From Neurospora tetrasperma FGSC 2508 (lineage: Eukaryota > Ascomycota > Sordariomycetes > Sordariales > Sordariaceae): DNA of 64,000 nucleotides. The stretch lies in NCBI RefSeq assembly GCF_000213175.1, contig NW_009799100.1, positions 1,161,356 through 1,225,355 on the forward strand. The letters run 5' to 3'. The position numbers and the translations under genes were made by a program. This document shows, one piece after another, positions 1 to 12,274 of this stretch; position 1 is the stretch's first letter, and the number at the start of each line of letters is the position of its first letter. The notes under the pieces were generated by a model. The model did no database searches. It saw nothing but the letters and a program-made list of their open reading frames with translations, and was not told the DNA's origin.

Positions 1-1449
1 GGAAACAAAAAGGGGGAGAATAGAACACTCTGTATATGACAACCATCTGGTGCCATCCCGATCATAACTCAAGACCAAGAGGGGTGTTGTGGTTTGTGAG
101 TGGTGCACTCAATAATGTGCCTCGTCAAAACTACAAATGTTACCGGAATTGCTGTAGCCCATGTATATAGGACATGTCGGAGAAGACAGAATCCTCGCCT
201 ACTGAAGAGAGCATCGAACAACAAACCAACACCGACATATGAATCGCTCCTACCAACGATCATGTGTCATGTCAAAGAGCCGTCGACATGATAACGAGTG
301 ACTAGGTACCTAGCAAATAGATTCGGACGAGTAACTTCGAGAAGAAGACAGGCGTTACCAATTGCTTTTTTAGACCGTAAATGCCAACACGCTTTGCTCT
401 CTTTTCCACTTCTACTTGAAGAAACCTAGACTTCCACATATGACACCACCAGCAAAATACCACACATTATCTATACGCACGACTTTCTTTCTTTCTTTTT
501 TTTTTTTTCTTTGTTTTTTTTTACCTCTCACGTTCTTATTTTCAAAATGTCTCACCCTCGCGCAAACATTTTGGTGGAATAATTTCGTCTGGAAGACAGT
601 TAGACCCTTGCGAAGTCTGTGGTAGACCTGCAGTTTAAGATATGGGGGGGGACATGGCCCGAGAAGCCACGAGCTCAAGCAGTACCAATATAATCACGAC
701 TATGACTACAAAGACGGATACCAAGATTGATATGACCGGAACAGAGAGCCATATAACGACTATAGAGGGCAAGAAGTGAGCTTTCGGGCGATGGTTATTG
801 TGCGGGGAAAAAAAGGAAAAAAAAATTAAAGATAAAAGATTAAAAAAAAAGATAAGGTCAATTTTGTTGCTGTCTCGAGACTCTGTTGTTGTTTCGACGC
901 CGAACGAGCTGAGTAAGGAAGAGAAGATATGGTACATGCATTGCCACAGAGACTTTACATACTAATTGCTGTTGCCTACCAAAAAAAATATCAGAGGAAG
1001 CCCGCGGGGTTGCAACATGAACATGAACAGGATTCAAGGTGGAAAGAATGGGGGTGTGGCCCAGCAATCATCCAGATCTCTCGCTTGTCCAACGGAAAGC
1101 ATCGACCTGTAAGGACACTGCTACACCACCCCTTCTCTTCAAATCTGGGAAAATAAAAGCCTGGAAAGAAGCAAAGAAAAAATCAAAGCGGCAATAACTA
1201 AGTGGTTACTTCATATCCAAATGAGCTTTGTACACCATTTCCAGAAAATGCCAAGTGCCCTAGGTCAACCTGCGACGCTTCCGCCATACCATATACCTTT
1301 TCCTGTTAAACAAAAGATACGCCTAATTACTGTTTCCCACTTGCACTACCTCATCGTACAAATTAGTGACAGATCCCATTACCTCACATTTTGTGTATCT
1401 CACTTCCTCATCATGGCAACCCTTGGACAAAACAGCACAGAATCTATGA
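1..1449. other. Left-edge intergenic region, no gene seen
   Basis: Only short frames without domain-like composition occur here. The stretch has a T-rich tract near 485-532 and A-rich tracts near 807-852. It is downstream of the minus-strand AT-hook gene, so its right end should hold that gene's 3' UTR. Confidence 0.5.
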
Positions 1450-2842
1450 TCAAGGAGGCCCCTGACTCCTCGTTTTTCTTTGCGTCATCCCCACAGGCTT
1501 CAGTATCTTCCTTGCCGCCTTATCAACCTTGGCCGCTTCCGTCTTCTTGGGTCTTCCCGGGGCCCTCTTCACCGGCGATGCTGCACCATCAGCGCCGGCG
1601 CCATTACCATTCGCCTGCTCGGTCTTGGCCTTCTTCGCATCATGTTTCTCCGCCTCGTTGTCATCATAGTCCTCCTCGAAATCGTCCGCCTTTCTCTTTT
1701 TACTAGCAGCAAGGGCAGGGGCAGGGGCAGGAGCAGGAGCAGCCTTGGCGTCTTCCTTGGCTTGTGCGGTTTCCGAGGGAATGTTCTTGGTCTCCTTATC
1801 GCCCTCATTATCCTTTTTTGCTGCTCCAGTTACTCCGTTCGTGCCGTTCTCTCCCGATGGCGCAGCGGCTGCTGCTTCATCGGGGTTGGTCACCGCAGCC
1901 TCCTTTGCTTCGTCGACTTTCTTCTCGGTCTTGTCTTCGGTTGACTCCTTCTTGGCAGCCTTGTCTGGGTCCGGAGCCTTCATCCCCATAGACGAACCCG
2001 TCCCGGGGCCCTCACAGTCATCATCTCCCGAGATGTACTCTTCTATCAACGACTCCGGCACGCCGTCCATAGGAGGCACGGCATCATCGCGAGGGTTGTC
2101 GTGGTATTTTTCGGGAGACGGGTCGAAGATGGTGTGCGTCGGGGCGGAGGGAGTGGCGGACTCGAGGCCATGGAACTCGGAGCCAGCAGCGGTGGGCTCT
2201 AGAGCCATCTTTTGGGAGACGACCTCGTCTACGGTGGGGAAGCTTTTGGGTTTCTCGGCATCCTTCTTGTCGTCGGGATGAGCGTCGGTAGCGGGCTTGA
2301 GATTGTCGGTTGCCGCAGAAGGCTTACTTTCGGCGGTGGTGGTGGCGGCTTCCTTTTCCATTGGGACGGGGGCGGGGGCTGAGGCGGAGCCGGTGTCGTC
2401 TGGCTTGGTGGTGGCGGTGGTGGAGGGAACGGTGGGTTGCTGCTCAACTGTGTGATGAACGCCAAGAGGAAGAGGCGAGTTGTCAGTTTGAATGTAGCTT
2501 TGTGTTTAGGGGCAATTCCGGGGGTTTGATTGATAATCAGCTTCCGGAAGGGCAATGGTAAATCGAATGCTGATGTTGATGTTGGATAGGTGGTTATTGT
2601 CAAGGGCGATGGTGGTGGTGAAGGCGATGATATCGCGCGGGCGAATCAGAAGAGGAGCGCACAAGGGTTCGCCAATGCGCTCCGTGTAACGAGTAAGATG
2701 GCGCGCAACCGTATAGATCCGTCTCTTTGATCAAGAACTCGAAGCACCAGTTTAAAGCCTGAATCCAATTGTTTTTATGCAGAATATTGTGCTCGTGTCG
2801 CGAGGGTATCTCCAACTCACCTTCGTTGACTTGGGCGGACAT
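1450..2842 (-). CDS. AT-hook-containing acidic low-complexity protein (hypothetical)
   Basis: The model is two exons on the minus strand: 2842-2821 (start MSAQVNE, 22 nt) and 2447-1450, giving 339 residues. The 373-nt intron has a GTGAGT donor and a CACAG acceptor, and the phase closes exactly. The internal ATG at 2361 also starts an open frame, but the reading frame stays open upstream to the acceptor, so I prefer the spliced start. The protein is rich in Ala, Lys, Glu and Asp. The C-terminus holds a basic stretch with a GRPKK AT-hook core near residue 305, followed by a Lys/Arg-rich tail. An AT-hook suggests minor-groove DNA or chromatin binding in the nucleus. No other domain is recognisable and I do not know the gene. 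Confidence 0.75.
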
Positions 2843-5099
2843 TGTGATGGTTGAACGGCGGCGATGACGTAGTTCGGGAGGATACCGCGTAGACAGTAAC
2901 AGTGGGTGCGCTGTGCGATTTGAGTGGTACACTAGAGGGAAGGCTTGGGCGGGTCTAGAATCTGGGGAAATGCGCAGGGGTGCGTTCGACGTTGAGATGT
3001 TATGATAACAAATGGTGATAGTGTAGTCGATGATGAACAGTACGCAAAAACGATGGATGATTGCAAGGTTGGAGATGAGTGTCTTCAAAGTCCAAGATGG
3101 AATTCAGTTGCAGGAGCAAGGTGAAGACAGTTCGTGGTGCCGTGGTCAGGAACAGCAAGATGGACCAGGACCGCGGTGGCTTCCAGGGTTCCCGTTGTGG
3201 GCTGGTGATGTGCACTGATCAACTGCGAGATCCCCCCATTCGTTCATCCAAGGCAGTTGCTGTTCCCTCGACGAATCAGAGGGCCAGATAGCCGGAACAA
3301 TACGAGGCCCGGGAGCTAGTTGCTAGGTAGGTATTCAAAGTCCACATGCTTTTGCCTGCCTAGTTGGGCTGGGTTGTGGAAGCATTGATCACCACCACAA
3401 ACCTTACCTACCTACTGGAGAACTGAACCCCTCCCCAGTTACGCAATGGGAAGATGCACCAGTGACTACTAGCACTTATCCGTTTACCACTACTATCTAC
3501 CTCTACACTACACATCCAACGGCTTCGTTACGGCTTCATCTTCCAAGCGACAGTTGGGAAATACACGATATTCCTGCACATCTGATAAACCTATAAGCGC
3601 GGTTGCCGATTGTATAAGCAGGTAATGTGATCGATGTTTGAATCAAACATCAGAAAAGCAAAGCATCCCCACAAAAACTGAGCCTCATCACCCAGAGCCA
3701 AGTTGAAGCACTTACATATAGAGAAGGCTATAAGCCTTAAATGTTTCAAACTTGAAACCGGACCATACTAGCTTCCCGACCACCAACATCAATAACTCAA
3801 AGTTGAGTGTCCGTCTTTCATCCACTATATGTGACTCATCACACGGGTCTCAGAGCACTTGATCAGAATTCCTTATGTTGTCTGTGATGTCGTCTTGCTC
3901 GTTCTTCTGTCGGTGTTTACTCCACATAGTACACGTGTACATGTGAAGTTCGACAGTTGCCCCCGGCCGCCTATTAACCTTACCCCAACCCCGCGATTCC
4001 ACCTGCCAACCAAATAGTTTCCATCCCATTGCGGCAGCCAAGCACAAGACCAAGATGGGCCAAGTCGGGCCAAGATAGGCGCCAAGAGAGATTCCCCGTC
4101 ATCTTGGTCGCCACGTGAAGCATTTCGTGGATGAGATCCTTCCGACAACACCAAGGGTCCTATCAAAAGGGGGCTGTGTACATCCCTGGTCGGTGCTGGG
4201 CGTTCTCGGCCATCACATTCCATCGAATACATGCGGCGCAGCTACCGTCGACTACAAGCACGGAAACCCCACTCTTGCGTGATATGTAGTCTAAGTAAAC
4301 AAACAACCTCATGCTCTGTCCGGCCTTCCAGAACGTCAAGTCTGTCACACCGTCCAGATTGACGCCAAGCCTTGGTGCCAAGGCCCATTGCTTCTGAGAA
4401 TATCTATGCCAATGCTCGGCCGCGATATGTTGGTCCTATCACAGCCGGTTGCGGGAGAGGCTTCTCTTTGTCGAGTGCCCGCACCTTTGGGAACTTCGAA
4501 ACCATATCATCTGAAGTTGAGCTCATCACGATCGCCACTCCCTTCCCGCCACTACAACAGGGTCTTATCAAGCCCAGCCCTGAAGCTCACTGGAGGAACT
4601 GCTCTGCCGCGCCCAAACCCTTCTTGGCCGGCTAGGATAAACCTCTTGGTGTTTGCTTGGCTGTCGTTATGCCCAGACATATTGCTGCGAGGGTTGACGG
4701 GTGGGTGGTTGAAGATGTTGGAGAAACCGGACCCAGCTTGACGGCACTGGGGAAAACCGATGGAGAAGCGGGCATGACGGCGATGCCCGCGTATGTACTT
4801 AAGAAAGTCATGTGCCCAACTTTTCGAGAACACTTGTTGATGTACCCCAAATCTCAACTTCCTGCCGCTCGGGAACAGGAACAGAAGAACCAACAATCCC
4901 AGTCTATAACTCTGCATTGCAGCAGACTGGTGCTCAGACCTCCAAGTTCCTGCAAAGACTCCTCGTCCTCCCAACGAGGCAACACATCTGTGAGCCGTCT
5001 CAGCTCAGACCGTAAACATTGATTTGTTGCGTTACCATCTCCACGACCTTGGCGACGACCCAGAGCACTGTTCCAAACACCATCGACCCCCATGCCATA
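2843..5099. other. Divergent intergenic region between the AT-hook gene and ena-1
   Basis: This 2.26-kb stretch separates two divergent genes and must contain both promoters. Short frames (for example 3873-4232 minus, 4388-4741 plus, 4552-4974 minus) show no domain-like sequence and I do not call them. No repeat or RNA gene was seen. Confidence 0.5.
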
Positions 5100-5100
5100 A
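5092..5100 (+). promoter_or_regulatory. Two-codon upstream ORF overlapping the ena-1 start
   Basis: An ATG at 5092 is followed by CCA and TAA. The last A of the stop is the first base of the ena-1 ATG, giving a TAATG stop/start overlap. If the transcript starts upstream of it, scanning ribosomes meet this minimal ORF directly before the main start. Confidence 0.5.
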
Positions 5101-8100
5101 TGGCAGAACCCCAATACCCCAAACATCCCTTCCTTCTCTCCGTACCAGAGGTTGAGAAGGCCCTCGACACACACATCGACAATGGTCTCTCAACGAACCA
5201 GGTGCCGAAGCTGCAGGAGCAGTATGGCGAGAACGAGTTGGACGTAGGCAACACCATTGCCTGGTATACCATCTTCATCAGACAGCTATGCAATGCCATG
5301 GTTTTGGTTCGTACCCCATTCCCCAAGCATTTCATGACGGGAGAGCTCAATGCTGACATCTGAACGTGATTGCTAGGTCTTGATTTTTGCCATGGCCCTG
5401 AGTTTTGGTGTCAAGGATTGGGTCGAAGCTGGCGTTCTCGCGGCTGTCATCATCCTCAATGTCGGAATCGGATTCTGGCAAGAATACCGCGCCGAAAAGA
5501 AGATGGACGCCCTTCGCGCCCTCTCCTCCCCCAGTGCTAGCGTACTCCGTGATGGCAAGACTTCTGTGATTCCAAAGTAAGTTGCCAAAATATCCGCCGA
5601 AAGAAGAACCGAACGGCCCGCTGACCTATAACCGTACCACAGCGCTCAGGTAGTTCCCGGTGATATCATCCTTCTCAAGATGGGCGACACCGTTCCTGCC
5701 GATCTCCGCATCTTCGAGGCCATGAACCTGACCTGTGATGAGTCCTCGTTGACAGGTGAAGCCGAACCTGTCGAGAAGATCACGACCAATGACATTATGG
5801 TTCCGGGCACCGAGAAGCCAGCACTCTCCGAAGGCGATCTTGGCATCGGTGATCGTATCAACATTGCGTACGCCACCACCATCGTTCGCAAGGGCCGTGG
5901 TCGCGGAATCGTTATTGCAACTGGCATGAAGACCGAAGTTGGTAAGATTGCTGCTTCCACCAACAAGAAGCAACGCAAGGCAGGTAGGTCGATGAGCACC
6001 AAGCATGGCCACCTCCAGCCGGTCAAGGGCGCTGGCTTGCGTACATGGGATTTCATCGGCAAATTCCTCGGTTTGACCGAAGGCACGCCGCTCCAGATCA
6101 AGCTGTCCAAGCTTGCGTATATCCTGTTCTTCTGCGCGATCTTCCTGGCCATCATCGTCTTTGCCGTCAACAAGTTCAATATCCCCACGGAGGTTATCCT
6201 GTATGCCATTTCAACTGGTATTGCTATCATCCCGGAGTCCCTGGTTGCTGTCTTGACCATGACCATGGTCGTGGCCACTGCTGTTATGAGAAAAGCCAAC
6301 GTGGTGGTTCGAGATCTCTCTGCTCTCGAGGCCCTCGGAGGCGTGACCAACATTTGCTCCGACAAAACGGGCACGCTAACACAGGGAGCCATGATTGTCA
6401 AAAAGGCATGGCTTCCCCCGTCCAGCGTTTATACCGTCCGCGATTCCACCAACCCCAACAACCCAACCGAGGGCAAGGTAACTTTCTCTCCGGATGACAC
6501 CAAGGCGAAGAAGGAAGAAAAGGAACGTGACTACGACCAGGAGAGAACTACCCAGGCCATCAAGTTTGATGTACCGGAAGGTGAGAAGGAAAAGCCGATG
6601 CAGCCCAAGGCATCGGAGATGGATGCCGAGGTCACTCCCGACCTCAGGTTGTTCCTTCATGCGACCGCGCTCTGCAACCTCGCCACGGTCCGGTATGACG
6701 AAGAGGCCGAGGGCTGGAAGACCACCGGAGAACCCACGGAAATTGCCATTCAAGTTTTCGCCCACCGGTTTGACCACGGAAAGAAGTCCCTCGAGGGCAA
6801 GGGCTGGAAGCAGGTTGCCGAGTTCCCCTTCGACAGCAGCATCAAGCGCATGTCAGTCGTCTACAATGCGCCTAAGGACAACGAGCTCGGGTATTCTCCC
6901 GAGAACAGCATCGTATTCACCAAGGGTGCCGTTGAGCGTGTCCTGGATCTGTGCTCCCACATTGGAACCGGCGACGACCAGCAGCCCATGTCCGAAGAGG
7001 TTAGGGATCGCATTCTGGACCAGATGACTGACTTTGCCTCCCAAGGCCAACGTGTCCTTGCCGTGGCGTACAAGCCGTGGGATGGAGAGTACTCTGCTCC
7101 GGATGAAGCCCACAAAGGCGATGATTCCGTCCGTGCTCAAGTTGAGGACAACCTGGTACTGCTTGGTCTCGTCGGCATCTACGACCCGCCCCGCCGTGAG
7201 ACGACTGGTTCCATCAGCACGTGCGCCGAAGCTGGCATCAAGGTTCACATGCTCACGGGAGACCACCCGGAAACGGCCAAAGCCATCGCTAGGGAAATCG
7301 GCATCATTCCTCGCAACCTTGGCGTGCTGCCGGCGGGCGTGGCTGAGAGTGCCGTCATGAAAGCCACTGATTTCGACAAGCTGTCAGACGAAGAGATCGA
7401 CAATTTGCAAGAGCTTCCCCTGGTTATTGCTCGTTGCGCCCCTGAAACCAAGACGAAAATGATCGAGGCCTTGAGACGGAGGGGAGCCTTCATGGCTATG
7501 ACGGGTGACGGTGTTAACGATGCGCCATCGCTCAGCAGAGCGGACGTCGGTATTGCCATGGGATCTGGTTCGGATGTTGCCAAGTCTGCCGCCAAAATCG
7601 TGCTGACTGATGACAAGTTTAACAGTATCGTTGCTGCTATCCAGGAGGGCCGCCGCATGTTTGAGAACATCCAAAAGTTTATCCTCCACTTGTTGAGCAG
7701 CAACGTCGGCGAAGTCATCTTGCTCATTGCCGGTCTCGGGTTCCGCGACCAGGACGGATTCTCCGTCTTCCCCATCTCGCCTCTCGCCATTCTGTGGATC
7801 AACATGGTTACCTCCTCCTTCCCGGCCTTCGGCTTGAGCAAAGAGCCTGCCTCTCGGGAAGTGATGAGGAAGCCCCCGCACGACCGCAAGAGGGGTGTGT
7901 TCTCGAACCAGATCTTGTGGGACATGATCGTGTACGGCATTCTTATGGGGACCTGCACGCTCATGACCTTTATCATCGTCGTCTACGGCAAGTACGGCGG
8001 AGATCTGGGCAAGGACTGCAACCGCGGGTACAACGACACGTGCATCCCCGTATTCCGGGCCCGAGCCGCCGTGTTCGCCCTGCTGACCTGGCTGATCCTG

Positions 8101-8565
8101 CTTAGCGCCTGGGAGTTCAAGAGCATCCGCCGAAGCATGTTCCGCCTCGACCCGGACAACCACAAGAAGTTTGCCGTGTTCCACGACCTCTGGTCCAACA
8201 AGTTTTTGTTTTGGGCCGTCCTGATCGGCCTCGTTAGTGTTTTCCCCACCGTTTACATCCCCGGCCTGAACAGGAACGTGTTCAAGCACACCGACATTAG
8301 CTGGGAGTGGGGCGTTATCATCGGCATGTCGATTGTGTATGTGGTTGGTATTGAGTGCTGGAAGGCCGTCAAGCGCCACACTGGCATCCTGGATGACCAC
8401 AAGGTGCCCAGGAGCGCCTGGAGCCAGGGTGACGATGGCGGAAAGAGAGAGCGGACCATGAGTTTCTCACTCTCTAGAAGCTTTGGGAGGACCAAGAGCT
8501 TCTTGGCCAGGACCATGACGAGCTCGACGGCAGGAAACCCTGCTGCCGATGATCTACGGGTCTAA
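5100..8565 (+). CDS. ena-1: ENA-type P-type ATPase (Na+/K+ efflux, type IID)
   Basis: Three exons (5100-5306, 5377-5576, 5643-8565) encode 1109 residues. The introns are 70 and 66 nt, each with a CTGAC branch site. The first donor (GTTCGT) is unusual, but it gives the right phase. The family exports Na+ (and K+) across the plasma membrane at the cost of ATP and is needed for salt and alkaline tolerance. Visible features: an N-terminal cation-ATPase segment, the actuator loop (TGEA at 173-176, where most family members have TGES), the IPESLVAVLT membrane segment, the phosphorylation motif SDKTGT with the acceptor Asp at about residue 376, and the hinge motif TGDGVNDAPS. Six C-terminal membrane segments precede a Ser/Arg-rich cytoplasmic tail. 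The IPESL form (not the PEGL of calcium pumps) and the length favour ENA over SERCA/PMR. In yeasts ENA genes are targets of calcineurin-CRZ1, whose homologue lies at 38.3 kb. Confidence 0.93.
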
Positions 8566-9553
8566 ATGGCGCATGTTGATGATGTTTTTTTTTTTTTTTT
8601 TTGGACCTTGTTGTGTTGGCTTTTGAGTGTTTTTGTTGCTGTTGTCGTTGTGTTTGCGACAGATACCCGGCCTCGGCTCGACTTGCGAGCACCTGGCTAA
8701 CCAGTGGATGCCTGACGTCGTGGTGGTTAGACATTGCTATGCTTTTTTTTTTCCTTTTGATAGTTCGATGTTGACGAAGATGAGAGAAGACAAAAATGAG
8801 GGGAGGATTAACGAGGGCTAAAAACGAGTGTATGAATTTTCCTTTGATGTGATTCAGCTTTGATACCACGACCTTCCGGGCCTTGTTGCTCTAAGTGTTG
8901 TTTTTCTGCATATAGCGAAGAGGAAGTGAAGTGAGGATACTTCATGTCGTGCTATAAAATTGAACGAGTCGTCCAAAAACATGGTGCTTCCGTCGTTGTG
9001 ATCTTGAGATGACCGGTGGTGTAATGTGTACTTCTTCTATGCTCACCTTGTGCCTGCCTGGAGGTACTTAGTCCAATACAGAGTTCTATGTCTTTACTAG
9101 CCGAAGAGCGTGATGCTCCATGAGATTGATCAGATTGCCTAGTTCACGTCTCTTCCTTGGTGGTGTTTCTCCTCCAGTATAGAAAAAAAAGGGGGCCCGT
9201 TCAGACGTCGGGAGCTTATCGATAAAGAAATCGGCATCACTTCAGGGGTAGAGGTACCTTGGTAGATTTCAGTGCAGCCCTGGCCCTGGCAGGCATTAAT
9301 TACAGGGCAGGCACCACGTCGCCTAGCGCTTTTCCAGCGTAACAGCGACCGGGTCCCCTGAGCCAGCCCGCGTAAAGGACACCTCGAACCTCCACTGACT
9401 GACTGCATGAACGTGAGCCATCTTCCATCACCATCGACGGTAGATACCTTCCTCCATTCCTTAGGTTTATCTCGACAATTCAATTCCATCCATTCCTTCG
9501 TCGACAGCCGCTCGTTTTCTACAACTTCGATAATCTCGTAATAAGCAGTCACC
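8566..9553. other. ena-1 3' region and dpm1 promoter region
   Basis: The segment starts with the presumed 3' UTR of ena-1, which carries an 18-T run near 8585-8602 and a second T run near 8742. The right part is the dpm1 upstream region. The short antisense frame 9139-9678 has no domain-like content. Confidence 0.5.
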
Positions 9554-10379
<826 letters not shown>

Positions 10380-10635
10380 ACCGGACCAGGAATACCACAA
10401 GAAGAACATGAGGGGAACGGTCTTTCTTTCGAAATATATAAAAGCTAATGGCTGGGCTGGGCCGATGTACAAGTAAGGCTGGGATCTGGATTGCATGGCG
10501 TTTTTGTTCTCGTTCCGCGTACATATCTTTCTGGAGGGCTTCGCTAATTGACTGATGATTACGTTGAGTTTTTGGGCATGAATCATTCTGGATATCTTGC
10601 GCTCTACGCTACAACAACCCACAGCCTCAACTCGC

Positions 10636-11561
10636 TTAGCAATTCCTGCCGCCCGTCACACTGATAGTCTGTCCAGAAATGTACGAGCTCAGGGGCGAGG
10701 CAATGGCCAAGACAGCACTGGCAGCCTCAGTTGCTGAACCGGGCCTCCTGAGGGGGATATCTGCAAAGGGGACCGGTCCTCCAGCCTTCTGGGCATTCTG
10801 CTTCTGAGGAATACCCAAAGCAACCTTTTGACCATCAACCTCCACAAACGCACCAGCCTCCTTGTTGGCCGTCAACCGAGTCTCGATATGTCCAAAGGCA
10901 ATGGTGTTCGCCCTGACACCGAAAGCCGGACCCCACTCCTTGGCTATCGTTTTGCTAAGGCCAACCACACCGGCCTTGGCCATGGCGTAGTTGAGCTGGC
11001 CAGCGTTGCCGTGCAGGCCCGAGGTGGAAGAGATGTTGATGATGTTGCGTGGCTCGCCGTCCTTGACGCGGAAGAAGGGAGCTGCTTCACGGGTGAGCTT
11101 GAAGGGGGCAGTACCGTGGAGGGCGATGATGGTCTCCCACTGCTTATCGGTCATCTGTTTCTGTGTTAGCATCAACAGCACCTTTTTCCCGATCAGAGAT
11201 ATTGTACCACCTTGTGAATGACGGCATCCCATGTGAAACCAGCATTGTTCACGATTATGTGAATCTTGCCATTGCCAAACTCCGCAGCCTTCTTCACCAG
11301 CTCCTTGATGTAGTCATCCTTGAGAAGGTCACCGGGAACAGAGATGGCCTTGCCTCCGCTGGCATTGATCCTATCCACAGTAGCTTGGGCTTTGGTGGCG
11401 TCGATGTCAGAAACAACAACCTTGGCTCCTTCGTTAGCGAAGAGTCTGGCACACTCGGCGCCGATGCCCTGGGCGACACCGGTGATGATGACTACTTGGC
11501 CGGCGAGAAGGCCTTGGGGGTAGTTGAGGTGGCTGGCGAATTGCTTTATCCTGTCCGCCAT
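10636..11561 (-). CDS. Short-chain dehydrogenase/reductase, FabG-like 3-oxoacyl-ACP reductase family
   Basis: Two exons (11561-11211, 11154-10636) give 289 residues with a 56-nt intron. The Rossmann N-terminus shows TGVAQGIG and the following NNAG motif. The catalytic set is visible as ISSTSG, then NYAMAK, which holds the Tyr-x3-Lys pair. The sequence around the junction (HKMTDKQW) matches the family consensus. A donor three bases downstream would add one Val, and I cannot exclude it. Members reduce or oxidise hydroxy/oxoacyl groups with NAD(P). The substrate here cannot be read from the sequence. There is no C-terminal SKL, so peroxisomal import by PTS1 is not indicated. It is convergent with dpm1, with only 256 bases between the coding ends. 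Confidence 0.85.
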
Positions 11562-12274
11562 GGTGAAGTGATGGTCGAGTATCCTATACTTGCTCGGCGG
11601 GTTTGTGCCAGTGACAGAAACGCGTGAAACTGAAGCTTTGGTGAGAGGACCACAGGATCACCATTACTATGTGTACTACTTCAACATCTTCCAGGAAGGA
11701 CAGAACCCAGCCGAGGTACATCTCCAGTCGACCATCCCAATCGGCTTCTTCTTATCCCCTACTTACCTAATACCCCGCATATTGAACTGAAGGTTGCAAA
11801 TGTCATCTCATCGACGCTTAACCCTTCCCGTCTTGTTGTTCGTTTTTAGATGGAAGAGGAAGGGACTGAGCATTGGTTTCAAATATTCTTGTCCAAATGT
11901 CTGCGGACTCAAGATACAATAGCGTTCAGATTCAAAACGAATTACCATCATCCACCAGATACTTCCCATGTCTGAAGACGACAATACAATAGACAAATCA
12001 AACATGACCGGATCACGGCAGTTGTTGCCGTGGAAATGGTTCCCCAGAGGCCATCAGGGTGTCAAGGCACGACCCGGCACGCAACAGAGCACCCCTGCCA
12101 CAGCGTGGGGAAGCCGCTGTGCTGCCCCGCAACCCATTGCGGGACATGCCTTCCAGCAGCGACTCCATCTGATTCCCTTGTGACAGTGACACAAGCGGAA
12201 TTCGCGATAAACAATACTGGATTTAGCTCTCGACATCCAAAACCAACAAAACACCACAAGAAACATCGACAGAG
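11562..12274. other. Divergent promoter region between the SDR and CSN8-domain genes
   Basis: This 713-base stretch holds two divergent promoters and 5' UTRs. An open frame runs from 12030 into the CSN8-domain gene, but the spliced start at 12275 explains the coding part better. Nothing else was seen. Confidence 0.45.

Noticed and set aside
4233-4240. GCGGCGCA, a match to the CRZ1 binding consensus GNGGC(G/T)CA, 860 bases upstream of ena-1
   Set aside because: An 8-base degenerate match is expected by chance in about one of every few kilobases; a single distant site is not evidence.
5019-5099. In-frame upstream extension of ena-1
   Set aside because: It has no ATG and its translation shows no family resemblance; the conserved N-terminus starts at 5100.
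7384-8400. 338-residue open frame on the minus strand inside ena-1
   Set aside because: It lies antisense to conserved ATPase coding sequence and has no domain-like content; it is a shadow of codon bias.
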